In this document: piece by piece, positions 1 to 13,464 of the stretch
How the letters are laid out: every line of letters starts with the position of its first letter
Position numbering within the stretch: position 1 is the first letter of the stretch
NCBI RefSeq assembly: GCF_035594125.1
Contig: NC_087168.1
Location: 17,989,650-18,053,649, forward strand
DNA: 64,000 bases
Origin: Scylla paramamosain
Lineage: Eukaryota; Arthropoda; Malacostraca; Decapoda; Portunidae
Direction: 5' to 3'
Notes under the pieces: generated by a model
Seen by the model: only the letters and a program-made list of their open reading frames with translations
Told to the model about the DNA's origin: nothing
Databases searched by the model: none
Translations under genes and position numbers: made by a program

Positions 1-310
1 CCTTTAAAGACTGGCATCTCAGAGGGCCTTTTTATGTTTTTTTTTTTCTTTTGTTGCTCTAAGCCAGTACCATTCTTACATAAAAAAATACTACTGATAC
101 TTCTACTATAACTTTAACTACTACTACTAAAAAAAGTCTTTGTTGCTTTGTTCTTTATATGCAGCATTTACAGACTGTACAAAGATATATACTGATACTA
201 GAGAACTTTGGCCAGTACCCCTCTAACATAAAAAGTCCTCGGAGGTTCGTTTTTTACATGCAATATTGACAGAACAAAGAAAGATATGCACAGAGACTAG
301 AGAAGCTCGG
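1..310. repeat. Degenerate tandem repeat, ~110 bp unit, about 3 copies
   Basis: Three diverged copies share, in order, a T-rich stretch, GCAGCATTTACAGA-like sequence, AAGATATATACTGATACTAG, and GCCAGTACC followed by ACATAAAAA. Matching blocks lie near 20-100, 130-235 and 245-305. No coding potential is visible. The copies are too diverged for a recent expansion. Confidence 0.5.
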
Positions 311-1714
311 GTCTGGGGTGAATCTAACTTGCCCACTCTCCCAGCTCGTGACGCTGTCGTGTAAGGGAACATGTTGGCCAAATGTTGTGCTTCCTAACAG
401 GCCAGAATAGTTGGGTTAAGTTTAGCAGGGGGCCTTTGATAACACTCTGCTCATATCAGAGGCGTCTGTGTGTATGTAGACTGCGTGTGAGAGCAAATGT
501 TGGTGATTAATAAGTAACGTGACCTGAATGTGGCGCCGTGTGTGACTAAGGGACTAAGAGAGACGAAGAGATGTGTATGGATGAGAGAAATCGCTTACCA
601 TAAAATTACGTAAATGCCTTTTGATTTTGTATGGCAGAAAATGTTTATGCATGTCAGAATATTTGTGGAAAACACCCATTGAGTAACTGACAGCTTATGC
701 TTACAGATGATACAAAAGCTTAAGAGAAATATACAGATATATAGATAAAACACAGAGGGAAACACAGACAAAAGAAACAGGCACCAATAATCGGAGTTAT
801 AACCACGTTCAGGCAGGTAAACAGACAAACAGGAAGCCGCACTGAGAGAAAAGCGAGAGGGTTGAGAGAATGAAAACAAATAAACGGAAACACTAAACCA
901 GGAACAGACAAAATAGAAAAAAAATAATGACACTGACACTTCACAATCTCTCTCTCTCTCTCCCTTTCCCTCCCCTCTCTCTAACACTAAAACATTCACT
1001 CGGAAAGCAAATTAATCATCACAGAAGCGACAAAGAGACAAAAAGAGGCAGCGGTACAGAAAAAAAAGAGAAAAACAGAAAAAAAAGCAACACACTCGCA
1101 CATTTCTATATATCATGAATACCCAGTAAAGCTCAGACGTGGTATTTCTCCCCCCTGCAGTCCTCCCGCCCCCCTCTCATCAAAGGGGCGGGAGGAGGCG
1201 GGCAACAAAGGGGCGTTTCTCTCAAGCAGCAACAAGGGTAAAACGTTCCTTTCCATGACTAATTTCACCACTTTTTTTTTTGCTCTCTCTCCACTTTAAT
1301 TTCTCTCCTTCCTAATGGCTCCTCTCCTCCTCATGCCCTCCTCCTACCTAGCCAAGTCTCCTCCACTCCTCCCTCCTGGCCCTCTCCAAGCCTCCTTTCC
1401 CTCCTCCCTACCTTTTTCCTCTAGCTAAGTCTACCCCCTCCTCCTCTCCATAGCCTTGCCTCCACCCCCAGTTCAGTGGCTCCTCCCCTCCCCCACTCCT
1501 CCCCTTTACTCGCAGCACAAGCTCAATGGTTCTTCCCCTCCTCTTCCCCCATCCCCTCCTCCACGTCCTTATGCTCTCAGTGGCGCCTCCCCCTCCCCAC
1601 CAGGTCCCTTCATCCCTTCATCCCCTCAGTATGCATATTCACAACCCTCGCCCCGCTGGGACAGGAGAAGGCGCGGAAAGGGAAAAGTATATAAAAAGAA
1701 AGGAAGCGTTTTTA
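311..1714. other. No gene recognised; C/T-rich stretch 1260-1620
   Basis: I see no exon, transposon end or RNA gene here. The segment 1260-1620 is strongly pyrimidine-biased (CTCC/CCTCC-rich), which produces short proline/serine-rich open frames with no recognisable domain. A short GC-rich patch with CCCGCCCC-like sequence lies at 1160-1200. Confidence 0.5.
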
Positions 1715-2115
1715 GCGACTCGGTGTGAGAAACGGGAAAATTGTTATGTCCTTGTACGGAGAAATACTTAATTCGGTCTTGTGGTGGAAAAAGAGAATGC
1801 CATGTTGTGGAATGTGAAACTGAGGAAATGGAGAGAATTATTGCTCTTTTCGAAAATTCAGCTTTATGAGGAGAAGAATGCGACGTAATGTGAGAAAATG
1901 GGAATAATTATTATAGCCTTATTGAAAATTCAGCTTTAAGAGGAAAAAGAATGCGATATAGTGCGAGAAAAGGGAACAATTTGTTACATACTTGTAAAGT
2001 AAACAGTTTAATTCAACATTATGAGGAAAAAAAATGACAATATAAGAAAAGAGAAGAAAATCGTCCTTATGGAGAAATTACTTAGATCTTATGAGGCGAA
2101 AGAATAAAGAAAAAC
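1715..2115. repeat. Degenerate tandem repeat, ~75-80 bp unit, about 5 copies
   Basis: Anchor blocks recur with drift: TGTGAGAAA followed by GGGAA, then ATTATT or TTGTTA, then AAATTCAGCTTTA, GAGGAAAAAGAATGCGA. The clearest pair is around 1850-1920 and 1925-1990. The array is A-rich and non-coding. Confidence 0.55.
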
Positions 2116-2399
2116 AGTTAAATCTTTATAGAAAAAGCAATTATTTTATATGTATAAAGAAAAAAGAAAGTTATTACAGAAAAAAAAAAAATTCAACACT
2201 ACACGAAAACAATACGATAAAAAGCATGATATCCTTACAGAAAACAATTAATATCTCAGCATTTAACTGAAAAAAAGGAAAGGAGGGAGGAAATACCCAT
2301 CAGAAAAAAAAAAAAACTATTATTTCACCCTTGAAAGAAACAGGGAGGAAAAGAAGAGGAAATATATAAATCACTATACAAAAGAGGAAACTTAAGGCT

Positions 2400-3740
<1,341 letters not shown>

Positions 3741-3940
3741 GAAGGCTTGGTAAAAAACACGTTCTGGGCCACACACTGTTAATTGCTTCACCTTCACAGT
3801 ACGACCCTTCTTTTTGTGGCCAATTTTCCACCTATGCTATCAATCCCTGGAGGTGAGTGATCTGGTGGAGTCTGTACAGTGAAGAGATTGGTGTTTAGTG
3901 ATGACAGGTGGTGCTTTGTCTTTCTGTGTGTGTTCGTGTG

Positions 3941-3942
<2 letters not shown>

Positions 3943-4020
<78 letters not shown>
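3943..4020. repeat. (TC)n microsatellite
   Basis: A dinucleotide run of about 78 bp. Confidence 0.97.
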
Positions 4021-4024
<4 letters not shown>

Positions 4025-4193
4025 GTCTTTCTTTCATGCGTACATAAATAATGCAATCCTTGAATTCTATACATATATATAAAGAAATGCAACTTCCCAA
4101 ATACAAAAAAAGAGTACAATTATAGAATTAGAATGAAAACAAGAACTATCATACTCATTATTAGTTAAAAGAAAGAAGAAAAAAAGAAAAATC

Positions 4194-4320
4194 CCATTTA
4201 CCCACATACATACATCCACACACACAGACACCAACCACTCCACCCACTCACCTATCCACCCATCTACATAAACACCCACCCACTCATCCAACCACCCACA
4301 CACACACACCCACCCATACC
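4194..4320. repeat. Degenerate (CCA/CA)-rich low-complexity tract
   Basis: CACCCACTCA, CATACATACATCC and (CA)n blocks alternate with no G-rich interruption. It is simple-sequence DNA with no gene. Confidence 0.8.
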
Positions 4321-4699
4321 TTCTTTCATTTTCCATCTCATTTGACAGACGACCCTCTCAGCAGGAATCAAGAACACCCGGACAGAGTTGCTACGGAACA
4401 CGAGTCTCCTAATCTTTGAGGATCCCCCTAAGGACTGTGGGTGTTCAGGCGCTGTCAAAGACCCAATTTATCCTCGAATCAACGCAGCAAAATCTTCTGA
4501 ATAACTATTTTTTTGAGCTTCATCGAAAACCTATGCTACTTTTTCTCTCTCTTTCGCTCTCTCTTCATCTCCCTCTCTATAGTACTAACCACCTTTCCTT
4601 AACCGAATTTTGAGCCAGGAAAGGAGTGAAAGAGAAATGATTAGCGTGAAAAATGGCTATTGATGTAGAGGTGAGGGAGTGAGGCGGAGCTGAAATTTG

Positions 4700-5480
4700 G
4701 AAATAAGGTTCAAGAAATGGGAATTTTTAACCTTAATGAAGGAAAGGACAGAAGGATGGGATGGGAAATAAGATATGGTGGATTAAAAGGGAGGATTTTA
4801 ATTTAGGTAGGGAAAGATGAAAGAAAAGAAAAAAAACGAGGTGGAAATTTAAAAGGCAAGGTATAAAAAGAGGAATCTTCAACTTAAGGAAGATGGGAGG
4901 ATGTAGAAAATAAGATGTGGTGATTGAAGGCAATTTTAACTTACGTAAGGAAAGAAGGGAAAAGAAAACGAGATGAAAATGAAAAAAAGTACGGTACGAA
5001 AAGTGAAATATTCTACTTAAGAAGGGAAAGAGAAAAGTGGGATTGAATTTTGAAATAAAGAGAAAAGGTGGAATCTGGACTTAGGGACGAAAAAGAGAAG
5101 AGAAAATGGGATAGAAATTTAGTAATGAGGTATAATAACTGACAATTTAATTAATGGAGAGAAAGAAAGAAGAAAAAGGAATGGAAGGAAAGAAATAAAG
5201 CATGAATTTCGATATGTCAACTTGAAGAGAGATCAGAGGAGTTAAAAAGGGATGAACATTCAGCAATAAAGGTAAAAAGGGAGAAACTATATATTATGGA
5301 GAGTAAAGAAGAGGAAATTAGTTGAAAATTCATAAATAAAATATAAAAGATGGAATTTCAATATGAGAAAGGAAAGAAAGAAAAAAAAAGATGAATATTC
5401 AGATGTAATATATAAAAGTGGAAAATTAATCTAAGGGAAGGTTAGAAAGTTAAAAAGAATGAGAAGTAAGAAAAAAAAAG
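4700..5480. repeat. Degenerate tandem repeat, ~65-80 bp unit, about 9-10 copies
   Basis: The pattern GGAAT-TTTnAACTTAnGGAAGG-AAAG-AAAnnnGATGGAAATTnAnnAATAAGGTA recurs. Anchor positions include 4720, 4791, 4869, 4927, 5000, 5063, 5140, 5200 and 5343. The + strand is about three-quarters purine. I see no coding sequence. Confidence 0.6.
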
Positions 5481-6224
5481 GAAAAAGGAGTGAAAACTAA
5501 TAAGAGTTAAGAAAAGGGGAAAGAGAAAAGACAACCAAGTAATACAGGCAAAAATAATGTTAAAAGTAGGAAATAAAGAATGGATAAAAAGGAACTGAAA
5601 AATAAGAGATAAAGAAAAGGAGAAAAAGGGACAAAAAACTAACAAATAAAGAAAGGGGAAAGAATGAAAAAAAATAAATAAATATGAAAAAAAACACAAA
5701 AGATGACAAGTAAAAAACGAAAAAGAGAAAATATGATGAAAAAAAAAAGAAAAGGGAGAAAAAAAAGATGAAAACTAAGGAATAAAATATAAAAGATGGC
5801 GGCCTCAACATCTTACATCTCACAGCCCTCATTGCAACAGCGCCCTGGAAGTGTCCCCATCCATTACGACCTTTTCCACCTCCAGCTCTCCACACACTGG
5901 GCGCTTTCCCTGCCGCGTCAGTACCCTCCCCTCGCCTCCACTCCCTCGCCTCGCCAGCAGAGCACTAAGGTTCTCGACCTCGCGCCGCCTCCCACATGTG
6001 ACGTACCAAGCACAGTGAAGTCAAGTGCACAAGCTCATTAACTCATTCAGATTTATTTTAACTTTGATATGAAATAGAGATGGGAGGAGGGGCTCGTTCT
6101 ATTCTGTCCTCTCCTCTCACTTGGTTTTTGTTTAATGGTACGTGTAATTAATCAGATGCTCTCGTTATATATGTGTGTGAATATTGTGTAATGGCTTGTT
6201 TTTTGCTCGGGTTCTGAAATAATG

Positions 6225-6410
6225 GTGTAGATTCTAGGAAAAAAAAATGTACTGATGAAGGAAAATAAAATGGAAAAATCGTTATTGTGAAATAATAATC
6301 CTGAAAAAAAAAGAACGTACTGATGAAGGAAAAGTAAAAATATCGTGCACTGGCTTGTTTTCTCTCGAACTGTGAAAAAATGACCTAAACAAACGCACTG
6401 ATGAAGGAAA
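6225..6410. repeat. Tandem repeat, ~65-80 bp, 3 copies
   Basis: The block GTACTGATGAAGGAAAA (third copy GCACTG) recurs at about 6248, 6314 and 6394. The flanking CTGGCTTGTTTT-CTCG-TCTGAAA block also recurs (6190 and 6350). No gene is seen. Confidence 0.65.
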
Positions 6411-6897
6411 ACAAGAAGAAGTATTACGAGAAACAGTCCTCACGAGAAGTTAAAAAGTTATCCCTCGCCATCACTGAGGCAGAAATCAGATAACTTCCGA
6501 CGCCGTGTTTGTGTGGACGCGTGGAAGCCACCTTGAATGGCCAGCCAGCCAGAGAGAGGCACGCCCACCACCCAGGCACGGACACTCTCCCCTTGTCATC
6601 CTGGTGGGCGTGGCTCGTACCTCAAAACCTCCCAAACGTTTCTTCTGCACGGGAGATCTTACACACACACACACATACACACAGAGCAGCCACCCTCCAC
6701 GCCTCGCACCAAGAGGGACCCACGCGTGCACGCCGGTAATGCATGAGGAGGCAAGGAAAAGACAGCGCCGTGTGGGAAAGGCGTGTCGGTGTTGTTGTAT
6801 TTCTCTCCATCCATAGCCTTAGTTCGCTCTTACATACAAATCTTGGTTCCTATTTTTATTCTAATTCAGTTGTTTGCTGCAGGCCTTTTATTTATTT

Positions 6898-7042
<145 letters not shown>

Positions 7043-7184
7043 TTATTAGTATTCTTCTACTTTTCATGATTTAATCACGTGTAATCTTAGAAAAAACATT
7101 TTTAGTCACAAAAAGTTTTGAATTTTTTGTACCTTAAAAAAAAGTGAAAAAAAAAATAATGATTTCATCTGATATGTCCTTTAC

Positions 7185-7300
7185 TTAGGATAAAGGACTC
7201 CAACGCCCCTAAGGAAGTGCCATCAACCAGGATCGAACCCCGCGGCACGGAAATATTATTCTACAGTGAAAAGGTTAAACACTTTGGTGCCTTATCTCCA
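7185..7300 (-). repeat. Possible tRNA-derived SINE fragment
   Basis: On the minus strand a perfect Pol III B-box-like string, GGTTCGATCCT, lies inside GC-rich sequence. It is followed by an A/T-rich tail with A/T homopolymers toward 7130. No convincing A box lies at the expected distance, and the T stem does not pair well. An old tRNA-derived SINE piece is the simplest reading, but it is weak. Confidence 0.28.
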
Positions 7301-7317
7301 CTTTGAACCAGCTGTTG

Positions 7318-7540
7318 AGGAAGTTACCGAGAACTGTATTGGCGTTTCCGTGATTCTAGTGATAGATTGATAAGAATTTAAGAAAATAAGGGAAGCTGCA
7401 AGAAGTCATCATGCCTATACGTGGTAATCCCTCAAGGATTCTGCATTATCGAAAGGAAAAACAGCTATGAGAACCCGGCTAATCAACTCTGTGGACTTTG
7501 AAAATCGTCGTGATGAGAGAACAAAGAGTGTAAAAACTCA
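7318..7540. repeat. Family R copy 1, with a LINE tail nested inside
   Basis: The sequence matches the reverse complement of 60355-60540: GAAGTTACCGAGAA, then TTTCCGTGATTCTAGTGATAG, ATTCTGCAT, AATCA-CT, TTTGAAAAT and GAGAGAACAAAG. The match is interrupted at 7375-7434 by the terminal part of the CR1-like LINE (AAATAAGGGAAGCTGCAAGA...ACGTGG). The LINE tail therefore landed in, or was recombined into, a pre-existing R copy. Function unknown; no coding potential. Confidence 0.6.
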
Positions 7541-7834
7541 TACCTTGCAAAGCTACATGATGGAGTGACAAGCTGACCTGACTGATGACTGTTCCAACAT
7601 CCCAGTAAGACATCCATACATACAAAGATTCCTTATAAACAGAAGGTACTGTTTACTAGGTGAGCTCCGTCTAACTTTTAAAAGGCGTGTAAGAAATTGT
7701 ATTAAAACTTTCAGGGTTTAACAACGCCTCTCGAAGCTTAAGAGCAGGAAGTTTTCACGGAGTCATTCTTTAGACTTAACAGCGTGGTAATTCGACAAGA
7801 TAGCCGCTGAGCTAAGAAGATTTTCCCCAGACTC

Positions 7835-8265
7835 GGCGTGTACGTGGAAGTAAATCTTTGACGGAGGATGAGTAAAACAGACTGCCTGGGATTTACTGTT
7901 ATTAACTTCATCCATATCTGTTAGTCATTACTCAGTGACGCTTTGATGGAGAAGTATCAAATTAGATTACCTTAGAATTAGAGTTTTCATGATTGACTCG
8001 ACCCATATACGATGATCAGTGAGACAGACTGCCTCAGATTTAGTGTTGATTATCATTAGTTTGGCCCATATCTCTCAGTCATTACACAGTGATGCTTTGA
8101 TAGAGGAGTCGTAAATTGAGCTACATTAAATTTAGCACTGTTCATAATTAACTTGACCCATATACGATGATCAGTAACATACGAGTACACTGCCTCGGAC
8201 TGAGTGTTTAAAATAAACTTAATCCATATCTCTTAATCATAACAGCGTGACTCCAAATAAAACCT
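7835..8265. repeat. Tandem repeat, ~147-162 bp, 3 copies
   Basis: The anchor A-ACTGCCT-GGA begins at 7879, 8026 and 8188, each followed by TCATCCATATCT-TTAGTCATTAC-CAGTGA. The intervening block CTTGACCCATATACGATGATCAGT is present between copies. Non-coding. Confidence 0.75.
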
Positions 8266-8556
8266 TTTAACTTCCAGAGTTGTTTATTTTTCGTGCAATA
8301 CACAAGCAGTTTTCTCGCAGTCGCCTTTTGAAGTGAGCTGTCTGGTACATGTGTTGGGTGCACAACTTAGGGTGCAAGGCAAAGACCTCAACTCCTGCAG
8401 CCTTCTGATCAAGTTAGCGACGCGTGAACCACACTGGGGGAGAGGGTGACCTGATGCTGGGAAGCCTCTCGCAACACACGACCCCTGCCTTCTGTCCGCA
8501 ACCTTGTATGGCTCGTGCAGCTTCTCAAAAATCCACCTTTTCCTTTCTTTTATTTA

Positions 8557-8559
<3 letters not shown>

Positions 8560-8599
<40 letters not shown>

Positions 8600-8603
8600 T
8601 GTC
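8560..8603. repeat. Compound (CT)n-(GT)n microsatellite
   Basis: CT repeat to about 8582, switching directly to GT to about 8602. Confidence 0.95.
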
Positions 8604-8689
8604 CGTCTCTCGTGTTTCTCGTTTTTGTGTTGAATATTCCTCAAATCCTATTCCAATCTTTCTGCTCTTCCTCGCTAGTCTTTCCTGTC

Positions 8690-9540
8690 AACATTTCCCT
8701 CGCCTCGTTACATATTCCATCTAAAATATTCCTTCTTTTTTTCTTATGTTCAATCTTTCTACACGTCTGTCCCTCAGCCCCCTTCCGTACAAACAAAGGG
8801 TAAGGTATATCCTCTCTTCTGTCAGGGCCTTTTATCCTCGTGTTTAAAGAAGCGATGAAAAGCGTCCTCTTTTGTGTTACACCTGTATTTTCCACCCTTC
8901 ACCATATAGAGGATAAAGCGCGCTCCTGTACCGTAAGTCGTCCTTCCTCCTTGCTGTACTTATATACTGAGAAAGCTGAAAATAAATACTCTCTCTTTTA
9001 CCACGTCTGTCCTTTTCTACACATTACTGTTTAAAAGCAGATTTACATGTCTTCTTGCCTATCTCCACCAAGAATCGCTGAAAAGTTAAAGATAAATAAA
9101 TAAATGCTTTATTTCCTGTCATCTTCACTTTTTTTTTTACCATATGGGAAAAGTGCCCATTTAGTTATATTTGCTCTTTTTCAACTCTCAAGTATCAAAA
9201 GAAGATAAAGACACTCGCATTTGTGTCTTCTCTTTCCATTTATACTATTTAACATTAGGAAAAAGGATGGAAAATACTTCTCATCTTGTTTTCGTCACGT
9301 CTCTTGTCTTTTTTCCCTCAGCTTTTAGAAATGCGGCTCTCTCTACCCTTTAGTTTATACAGGGGACTGAAAAATGTTCTCTTTTCTGTCACGCGCGAAG
9401 TACGTGGCCTCGTAAGTCGTGCGAACGGCTCTCATGAAGGTGACGGGGAGGACGGCCGCCGCGTGGCCATCACCGCCCCGCCCGTGACGCACCGCAGCTC
9501 ACCAACCTGGCGCCCAAGATTTTTCACGCTTCACTGCATT
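8690..9540. other. No gene recognised; faint internal duplications
   Basis: Related blocks recur, for example AAAAGCGTCCTCTTTTGTGT near 8858 against AAAAATGTTCTCTTTTCTGT near 9369, and CACGTCTGTCC near 8764 and 9003. This suggests another eroded tandem array. A GC-rich patch at 9400-9520 has an open frame without a recognisable domain, and I do not call it an exon. Confidence 0.35.
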
Positions 9541-9566
9541 GTCATTTCAGTAACGACGTGGTGATT

Positions 9567-9569
<3 letters not shown>

Positions 9570-9640
<71 letters not shown>
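9570..9640. repeat. (TC)n microsatellite
   Basis: A dinucleotide run of about 70 bp. Confidence 0.97.
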
Positions 9641-9643
<3 letters not shown>

Positions 9644-9899
9644 TACTGCATAGTTCCCAGTGAGATAATCTCCCTCCTACTGCATACTTCCCAATGAGAT
9701 AATGAATCAATTAAATCAGTTGAAATTTACGATTCCATTAACTTCCATGGCGTGAGTTTCGAGCCAAGAGCCTCCCCTCTTTAGAAAGGCGACTGAGGAG
9801 TGAGCGGCGGCTGCAGAGTTGTGATGAATCAAGGACGAAGTGAAGCCCGTTGACGGCAATACACATACCGGCTCACAACACTTTCACACCATCAAATGA

Positions 9900-10275
9900 C
9901 ACCGTAATACACAAATAGTGGTATCTGGTAGCACGATAAGTAAATCACATCTACAAATGATAAAGTAATCAACGTACACACATATGAATATTCTAATACT
10001 CAGGAAAAGTGGATTTTTTTTTTCTGTTTCCTATAACCTGGACTGTTTCAGGAAAATGGTACCTGGAAACACGAGGGGTGAAAAGTCTACACACGTTAAA
10101 GTAATCAACGTACGCAAATCTTAATATACAAAAACCTAGGAAAAGTGAAAATCTTTCCTTTTTTTTTTTTTTCCCACTCTCTCACTGGCATAATTTCAAG
10201 AAAGACCATTAACGCAAACTCTAACACACAAAGTGGTATCTGGAAACACGAAAGGGAAATCATGTCTATAAAAAG
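9900..10275. repeat. Tandem repeat, ~140-177 bp, 3 copies
   Basis: The anchor TGGTAYCTGGAAACACGA begins at 9919, 10057 and 10234. Each is associated with TTAAAGTAATCAACGTAC and CTAGGAAAAGTG followed by a T run. The last copy runs straight into the TTAAG/TTAGG array. Confidence 0.7.
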
Positions 10276-10420
10276 GTTAAGTTAAGTTAAGTTAAGTTAA
10301 GTTAAGTTAGGTTAAGTTAAGTTAAGTTAGGTTAGGTTAGGTTAGGTTAGGTTAGGTTAGGTTAAGTTAGGTTAGGTTAGGTTAGGTTAGGTTAAGTTAG
10401 GTTAGGTTAGGTTAGGTTAA
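10275..10420 (+). repeat. Interstitial telomere-like (TTAGG)n / (TTAAG)n array
   Basis: Nearly 30 pentamers in perfect 5-bp register. The 5' part is mostly TTAAG and the 3' part mostly TTAGG. TTAGG is the ancestral arthropod telomere repeat (established knowledge). The array is embedded in ordinary sequence, so it is interstitial. Confidence 0.9.
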
Positions 10421-10424
10421 ATGT

Positions 10425-10890
10425 GTCTACGGTAAAGTAATCATCAAGTTGTCAATAATTTCTCGGTTCTTATTCACTACACGTATTCTTTTATTCACTT
10501 AGTTCTGAATAAGTGATTTTATGACGTTTTGGAAATTAAATACAAATATACAAACGTAGGAAACTTGTGTAAATTTATGCGTGTTTTTTTTTTCTTTTCC
10601 TCCCTTTGAGTTGGATTATTTCAAGAGAAAAGCGTCAGAACACTTCCGGAATCGAATGAATCAAACAAACCAGAACATTTTTTTAATTAATTCTTTCAGT
10701 TCCACGAGATCGGTATAATTTCAGTTTAAATTCAGTTGGCGTGGATTTGATCAAGTTAAAGGTGATATTGTTCGTAATCATCAAGCTGTCAATAATTTCT
10801 CGGTCCTTATTCATTACACGTGTTCTTCTATTCACTCAGTTCTAAATAGATGAGTTTATGACGTTTGAAAATTAAATGTAACGTTATTTT
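10425..10890. repeat. Direct duplication, ~110 bp copies 336 bp apart
   Basis: Copies near 10436-10545 and 10772-10880 share ATCATCAAG-TGTCAATAATT, TCTCGGT-CTTATTCA-TACACGT, TTCACT-AGTTCT-AATA and TTTATGACGTTT. The second copy ends before an inverted-repeat pair (GTGGGTCCAATTGGACCCAC) at about 10913-10932. Confidence 0.75.
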
Positions 10891-10912
10891 AGCCTCACGA
10901 TTATGGTAATCG

Positions 10913-10932
10913 TGGGTCCAATTGGACCCACG
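10913..10932. repeat. Perfect 20-bp palindrome
   Basis: GTGGGTCCAATTGGACCCAC reads identically on both strands, and the outer bases CGATTATGGTAATCGTGG / CCACGATTG partly extend the symmetry. It could extrude as a small cruciform or be a TE-end remnant. No partner element is recognised. Confidence 0.7.
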
Positions 10933-11056
10933 ATTGAAAATACATATAAAAAAAAAAATACAAATTATTATCTTTTACCTACAGCAGTATTAGTATGAAA
11001 ATATATCCTTTTTAGGCTTCCATAAATGATAAATGATTCGGTTTGTATGAATGGTC

Positions 11057-11190
<134 letters not shown>

Positions 11191-11504
11191 CCACCCCAAA
11201 AAAAGTTCACATCACAAGCCATGTCTGGGTTCTCATGGACACAGCGTTTCCACTCTCGGGTTAAGGAGTCATTAATTTAACACCTTAGGGAGTCATTCAT
11301 TCAATATCTTTCCTCTCCTTTTCATCTCTAGCTACTCATTCAATACAGTTATTCATTCATTCACTCATTTCTCAATAACGTTAGGTAAGCTTGTAACATT
11401 TAAAGATTAACTGCAGTTTTGAATTGGTTAAGGATTTAGGGAAGCAGCAATTCAACACCTTTTCTTCTCGTTTTCCACACTTCTCTGTCTATTACTGTCC
11501 TCCT

Positions 11505-11561
11505 CTACGCACAGAAAGAAACAGAAAAAGAGAGAAAAAAAAAAAAAACTACACACAAACA

Positions 11562-11654
<93 letters not shown>

Positions 11655-12013
11655 ACACACAAACATACGAGAGAAAAAAATGTTAAGAGACAGAGATAAA
11701 AAAGAAAAGAAAACAGTACACGCAAAAATACAAGGGAAAGTGTTAAAGAGAGAGAGAGAAAAAAAAGAGAGACAAACAAATTACACACAAACATACAACA
11801 GAGAAAAAAATGAATTAGAGAGTAAAAAAAAAGAAAAGAAAAACAATAAACACAAACAAACAAGATAAAGAGTTAGATAAATAGATAGAGAGAGAGAAGA
11901 AAAAAGGAGAAAAAAAACAATAAACACAAAACATACAAAAAAAAGTGTTAGATAGAGAGAAGAAAAAAAGAAAAGAAAAAAAAGAAAACAATAAACACAA
12001 ACATACAAGAAAG
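11505..12013. repeat. (GA)n tract plus degenerate ~85-bp purine-rich tandem repeat
   Basis: Pure (GA)n at 11564-11652 is followed by about five diverged units. Each carries ACACAAACATACAAGA, then a G(A)n-TGTTA block, then GAGAGAGA-AAAAAG. A related unit also precedes the GA run. Leucine/phenylalanine frames on the minus strand are repeat artefacts. Confidence 0.75.
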
Positions 12014-12322
12014 GCTGAAGTCTACACATACAACTTAAACATTCATACCATTCACCACCTCAACGGCCCAAAGGAGACAGCGAGGCAGCACGGCACCCTG
12101 GGAGGAAAATGGGCCGTCTACTACATGTTATCAAATATTCAAGGTGCAGCATCAGTGGCTCAGCGTCTCCCCCTCCATCCCCTCCCTCTTGATGGCTGTG
12201 GTCGCCTCAACGTGCCGCCTTAGTCTCTCGTCCCATGCCCTTGTGTTTGATCCTAACTATGGGCATGATAGTGCTTAATAGAATTTAATTAGTGAAGGAA
12301 TGGGGTTGGAGGGAGGGAGATT

Positions 12323-12488
<166 letters not shown>

Positions 12489-12989
12489 AAACGAACAAAT
12501 AGTCATAGCAGAAGAAACAAATAAACAAAAGAAAGACGAAACTAAAACAGACAGGTAAACAAAAAAAAAGACAGACAATAGACGAACACAATCAAATCAA
12601 ACAAACAAACAGGAAGACAGAAAGAAAAAACAGACGACAAACAAACAGACAGACAGGAGACTCAAGATGGAGAAGAGAACAACAGCCAGAGGGAGGCAAG
12701 TTAAACCCTAAAAATACCCTTAAAAACCTGCTTTCTTCTCTTTCCACTTCACCTTCTCTACACATCTTGTTAATTGATGCTGAAGTGAACGGGCGGCGAG
12801 CTGCAGGAAACGGGGAAGGCTGGGAGAGTCTGGGAGGAGTCTGGACGAGGAAGACAGAGAAGGAAAGGGAGAGAGTGAGAGGATATGCGTCTTTAGAGAA
12901 AATGATGCTACACGGATTTCAGATTGCAATAGTGAATTTCAGGGGAGCCACGTCTCCTACTCTCATCTAGCATACACCTATACACATCA

Positions 12990-13378
12990 ACACACACACA
13001 CACACACACACACACACATTCACAGGGCAAAGGAAGACCATTAAATCAGTGGAATGTATTACCAGAGTGTGTCATGCGAACGGTATACGTGAACCCAAAG
13101 AAAAAAGATGATAATTCAGCATCAAGGAAATATCATATGACAAGCCTGACTCAATTTCTGCCTATTATGACTAAATACTAAGACAAATGTAGAGGTAAAT
13201 GCACACAGACGCCAGATTAAATCCTTCAGTATAAATCCCCAAAGACAATGATATTTTCCTTCATTTATAAAACCCGTAAGAAAAATACAAAACTGAAACG
13301 ACGAACTAATTTTTCATTTCCTCCCACCACCACCACTACCACCACTACCACCACCACTACTACCACCACCACTACCAG
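12990..13378. repeat. (CA)n and (ACC/ACT)n microsatellites
   Basis: (CA)n at 12990-13018 and an imperfect trinucleotide ACC/ACT run at 13326-13378. I see no gene in the ~300 bp between them. Confidence 0.9.
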
Positions 13379-13464
13379 TCTCTATGATTTCAGGACAAAG
13401 GTCTCCCCCAACCTTCTCCATCCGTCTCTGTCAGCTCTGCAGGTCACTGCTGGTACGTGATGGT

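Noticed and set aside
9286..9564. GC-rich open frame that might be an exon
   Set aside because: There is no recognisable protein family, and the left part belongs to a weak duplicated region. It remains possible but cannot be supported.
12135..12260. A-box/B-box-like pair (GTGGCTCAGCG ... GTTTGATCC)
   Set aside because: Spacing of about 85 bp is too long for a tRNA head, and no stems are visible.
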